Assembly (NCBI GenBank): GCA_030594935.1
Contig: JAUVEE010000013.1
Coordinates: forward strand, 1-14,398
Direction: 5' to 3'
Source: a bacterium
Lineage (GTDB): Bacteria > Patescibacteriota > Minisyncoccia > Minisyncoccales > JAGLPU01
Length of the DNA stretch: 14,398 nucleotides
Below, piece by piece: positions 14,201 through 14,398 of the stretch (positions are counted from its first letter, which is position 1; each line of letters begins with the position of its first letter). A program made the translations under genes and the position numbers. The notes under the pieces are model-generated. The model saw only the letters and a program-made list of their open reading frames with translations. It searched no databases and was not told the origin of the DNA.

Positions 14201-14398
14201 CGCCGTTAGTCCAGAATGAATCATTTCTATACACATCAACCATCAAATTATTGATGCCATCCCAGGTAAAAGTAGGACTCAATGTATGGCACTTCCAAGT
14301 GCCTGCTGTTGGAGCCGTATAAGACTGGGGACCATAAACAGTGGTCCAGCCTGTTGTTGTAAATGAAGACAGAGAAGTTAAAGAAGTATTCTGCATCC
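11232..14398 (-). CDS. giant surface protein with DUF2341-like domain and seven RCC1 repeats (5' end beyond right edge)
   Basis: At least 1054 aa; the frame is open to the right edge. The Met at 14396 is probably internal, because MQNT aligns with an internal MQQT (residue 95) of the neighbouring protein. Residues below are counted from that Met. Order: an N-terminal domain (1-115) shared with the neighbour; an Ig/FN3-like domain (122-228, YYWKVRVYDG); a DUF2341-like domain (232-340, WDYRREITI, DYWIESWD, YMYHGN); seven RCC1 repeats (353-695); a tail HTSPYSLVSSIGAAEPQF resembling the usual end of DUF2341 regions; a short Cys knot (756-776); another FN3-like domain (about 777-905); and a PKD-like domain (about 913-1010). 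It ends in a hydrophobic stretch (1034-1054), with no LPXTG. A surface, adhesive role is inferred. It is probably co-transcribed with the next gene. Confidence 0.88.
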   Translation of the reverse strand, partial: MQNTSLTSLSSFTTTGWTTVYGPQSYTAPTAGTWKCHTLSPTFTWDGINNLMVDVYRNDSFWTNGGGNYVRSTLAGRTYAGYCDSCAGCGPGGDCDNPSSKSAFSHVLNVQLTYTSLNQNPDIPILNLPADGAVGISLTPDLKFDYNDSESDSCTKFDIQVDDNSDFSSPEINIVDYSTGGPWVSGSTITYSVSSDLSNSTQYYWKVRVYDGANWSDWSNGSWDFTTEAIPPWDNSDWDYRREITIAPITAAANYQVMLELNTAIMGNPYANVNTDGSDLRFTAADGTTLQDYWIESWDNTGDSVVWVEVKNIGTNTIYMYHGNTAAASLSNGLATFLAFDLKIDGPMGGKTSRGGCYSCSIVHNGTVECWGSNADGQLGNGTYTTSTVPVTVSGINNAIGVAGACRHSCALLDDNTVECWGKNDCGQLGDGTNNDSNVPVTVSGINNAIAVAVGYNHSCAALNDNTVKCWGWNWKGQLGDGTNNSTSTPVTVSGLNNAVTVTAGDAHTCAVLNDGTARCWGYNNIGQLGNGTVIDSTVPVTVSGLDNAVAISAAACCHTCALINNGTVECWGENNSGQLGDGGANGSTVPVTVSGLNTAVSIATGYEHSCALINDGTVECWGGNWKGQLGDGTNTPSPVPIPVFGINNAVAIESGSHHGGALLEDGTIKKWGDNVCGQLGDGGYVDSNTPVATLNYDLGGIYNKTGRISTVPDPDSDIYFIHEHTSPYSLVSSIGAAEPQFIAPASFVVKKADLCFCTSSDECYSGVCGGGTCGGAATTTIYIENTTSTLPSSTSAYCPNEGGGKVIFSWDYKNDDGHNMNYFIFQASTSTDFSPANLIIDTTDATTSYPAFPNDNIIYQVNVYTIQLENKLVYGESYYWRVKVYDVVGNESEYIEAGEQAHTAPHLYPLPGFAWTPQLPTKNEIIQFCAIDEGNCTSTLLGDKTICYNNSNNPIPGCPGGVFQWDIDPSTGIEFVDGTDANSANPRIRIPDDADVTLEITDADGLGCCSTSTFLGIKPPIPEYKEVSPLGSVFKSVLASMISSVSSLAFLLF
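12312..13340 (-). repeat. seven tandem RCC1 repeats (150-153 nt period)
   Basis: WG of the CWGxNxxGQLG(D/N)GT motif recurs at residues 371, 421, 471, 521, 572, 622 and 672, a period of 50-51 aa, with PVTVSGLNNAV between. Seven RCC1 repeats make a seven-bladed propeller. At DNA level neighbouring repeats are very alike; for example ACCGTGCCGT and TTGATTAAAGCGCAAG recur exactly 150 bases apart (from about 12541 and 12691). Six repeats carry a Cys pair ten residues apart; the seventh does not. Confidence 0.93.

Noticed and set aside
14394..14396. ATG at 14396 as the true start of the RCC1 protein
   Set aside because: The frame is open to the window edge, there is no signal peptide, and the residues align with an internal part of the neighbouring protein's N-terminal domain.
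5184..14398. DGR reverse transcriptase, Avd-like accessory gene or template repeat inside the window
   Set aside because: All large frames have other identities, and I found no second copy of the GFRVVVRP-coding end or an A-rich counterpart. If a DGR exists, these parts are outside.
1..14398. Recoded UGA (as in Gracilibacteria/Absconditabacteria)
   Set aside because: TGA is the terminating codon of pilC and of both giant genes, and the genes read cleanly with it as stop.

Overview
The window reads like an AT-rich bacterial genome of the Candidate Phyla Radiation (Patescibacteria), most likely a Parcubacteria-type lineage. This rests on several features together: a minimal type IV pilus cluster, very large Cys-rich modular surface proteins with DUF2341, RCC1 and fibronectin-like parts, no Shine-Dalgarno sequence upstream of any complete gene, and tRNAs without encoded CCA. 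The lineage call is inference, since there is no rRNA or marker phylogeny here. TGA is used as a normal stop, which argues against the recoded Gracilibacteria/Absconditabacteria.

Layout, left to right. (1) 1-4509, minus strand, read right to left: sensor histidine kinase, stand-alone receiver, PilB ATPase, PilC platform protein, and the first 29 codons of a prepilin cut by the left edge. The genes are tightly packed (67, 4 and 24 bp gaps, then an ATGA overlap), so this looks like one operon from a promoter near 4543-4572, joining a two-component system to the pilus assembly motor. (2) 4576-4768, plus strand: a promoter and two tRNA genes, Pro(UGG) and Gly(UCC), transcribed divergently from the pilus operon. 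(3) 4769-6713, minus strand: a terminator hairpin, an HU-family DNA-binding protein and ribonuclease Y. (4) 6714-7216 holds no protein gene. It has a near-consensus promoter about 366 bases upstream of rny, giving a leader of about 360 nt with inverted repeats, and hairpins that end the upstream transcript. (5) 7217-14398, minus strand: two adjacent giant exported proteins, 31 bp apart. The upstream one, cut by the right edge, has a DUF2341-like domain and seven RCC1 repeats. The downstream one (1327 aa) has a signal peptide, a seven-blade propeller of 'DGGYIVAG' type, duplicated Cys-rich modules, a fibronectin-like domain and a C-terminal domain.

The most interesting signal is the last ~117 coding bases of the 1327-aa protein. 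There the coding strand is suddenly poor in adenine (13 of 114, against about 28% just before), and 34 of 38 codons end in C or T. The stretch ends in a GFRVVVRP tail, followed 8 nt after the stop by an 8-bp hairpin. That is the layout expected of the variable region of a diversity-generating retroelement (DGR) target protein with a C-type-lectin-like fold. No reverse transcriptase or template repeat is in the window, so they would have to lie elsewhere. If correct, the surface operon displays a hypervariable binding domain on a long stalk of propeller and Ig-like modules, next to a pilus system: plausible host- or partner-attachment equipment for an episymbiotic cell.
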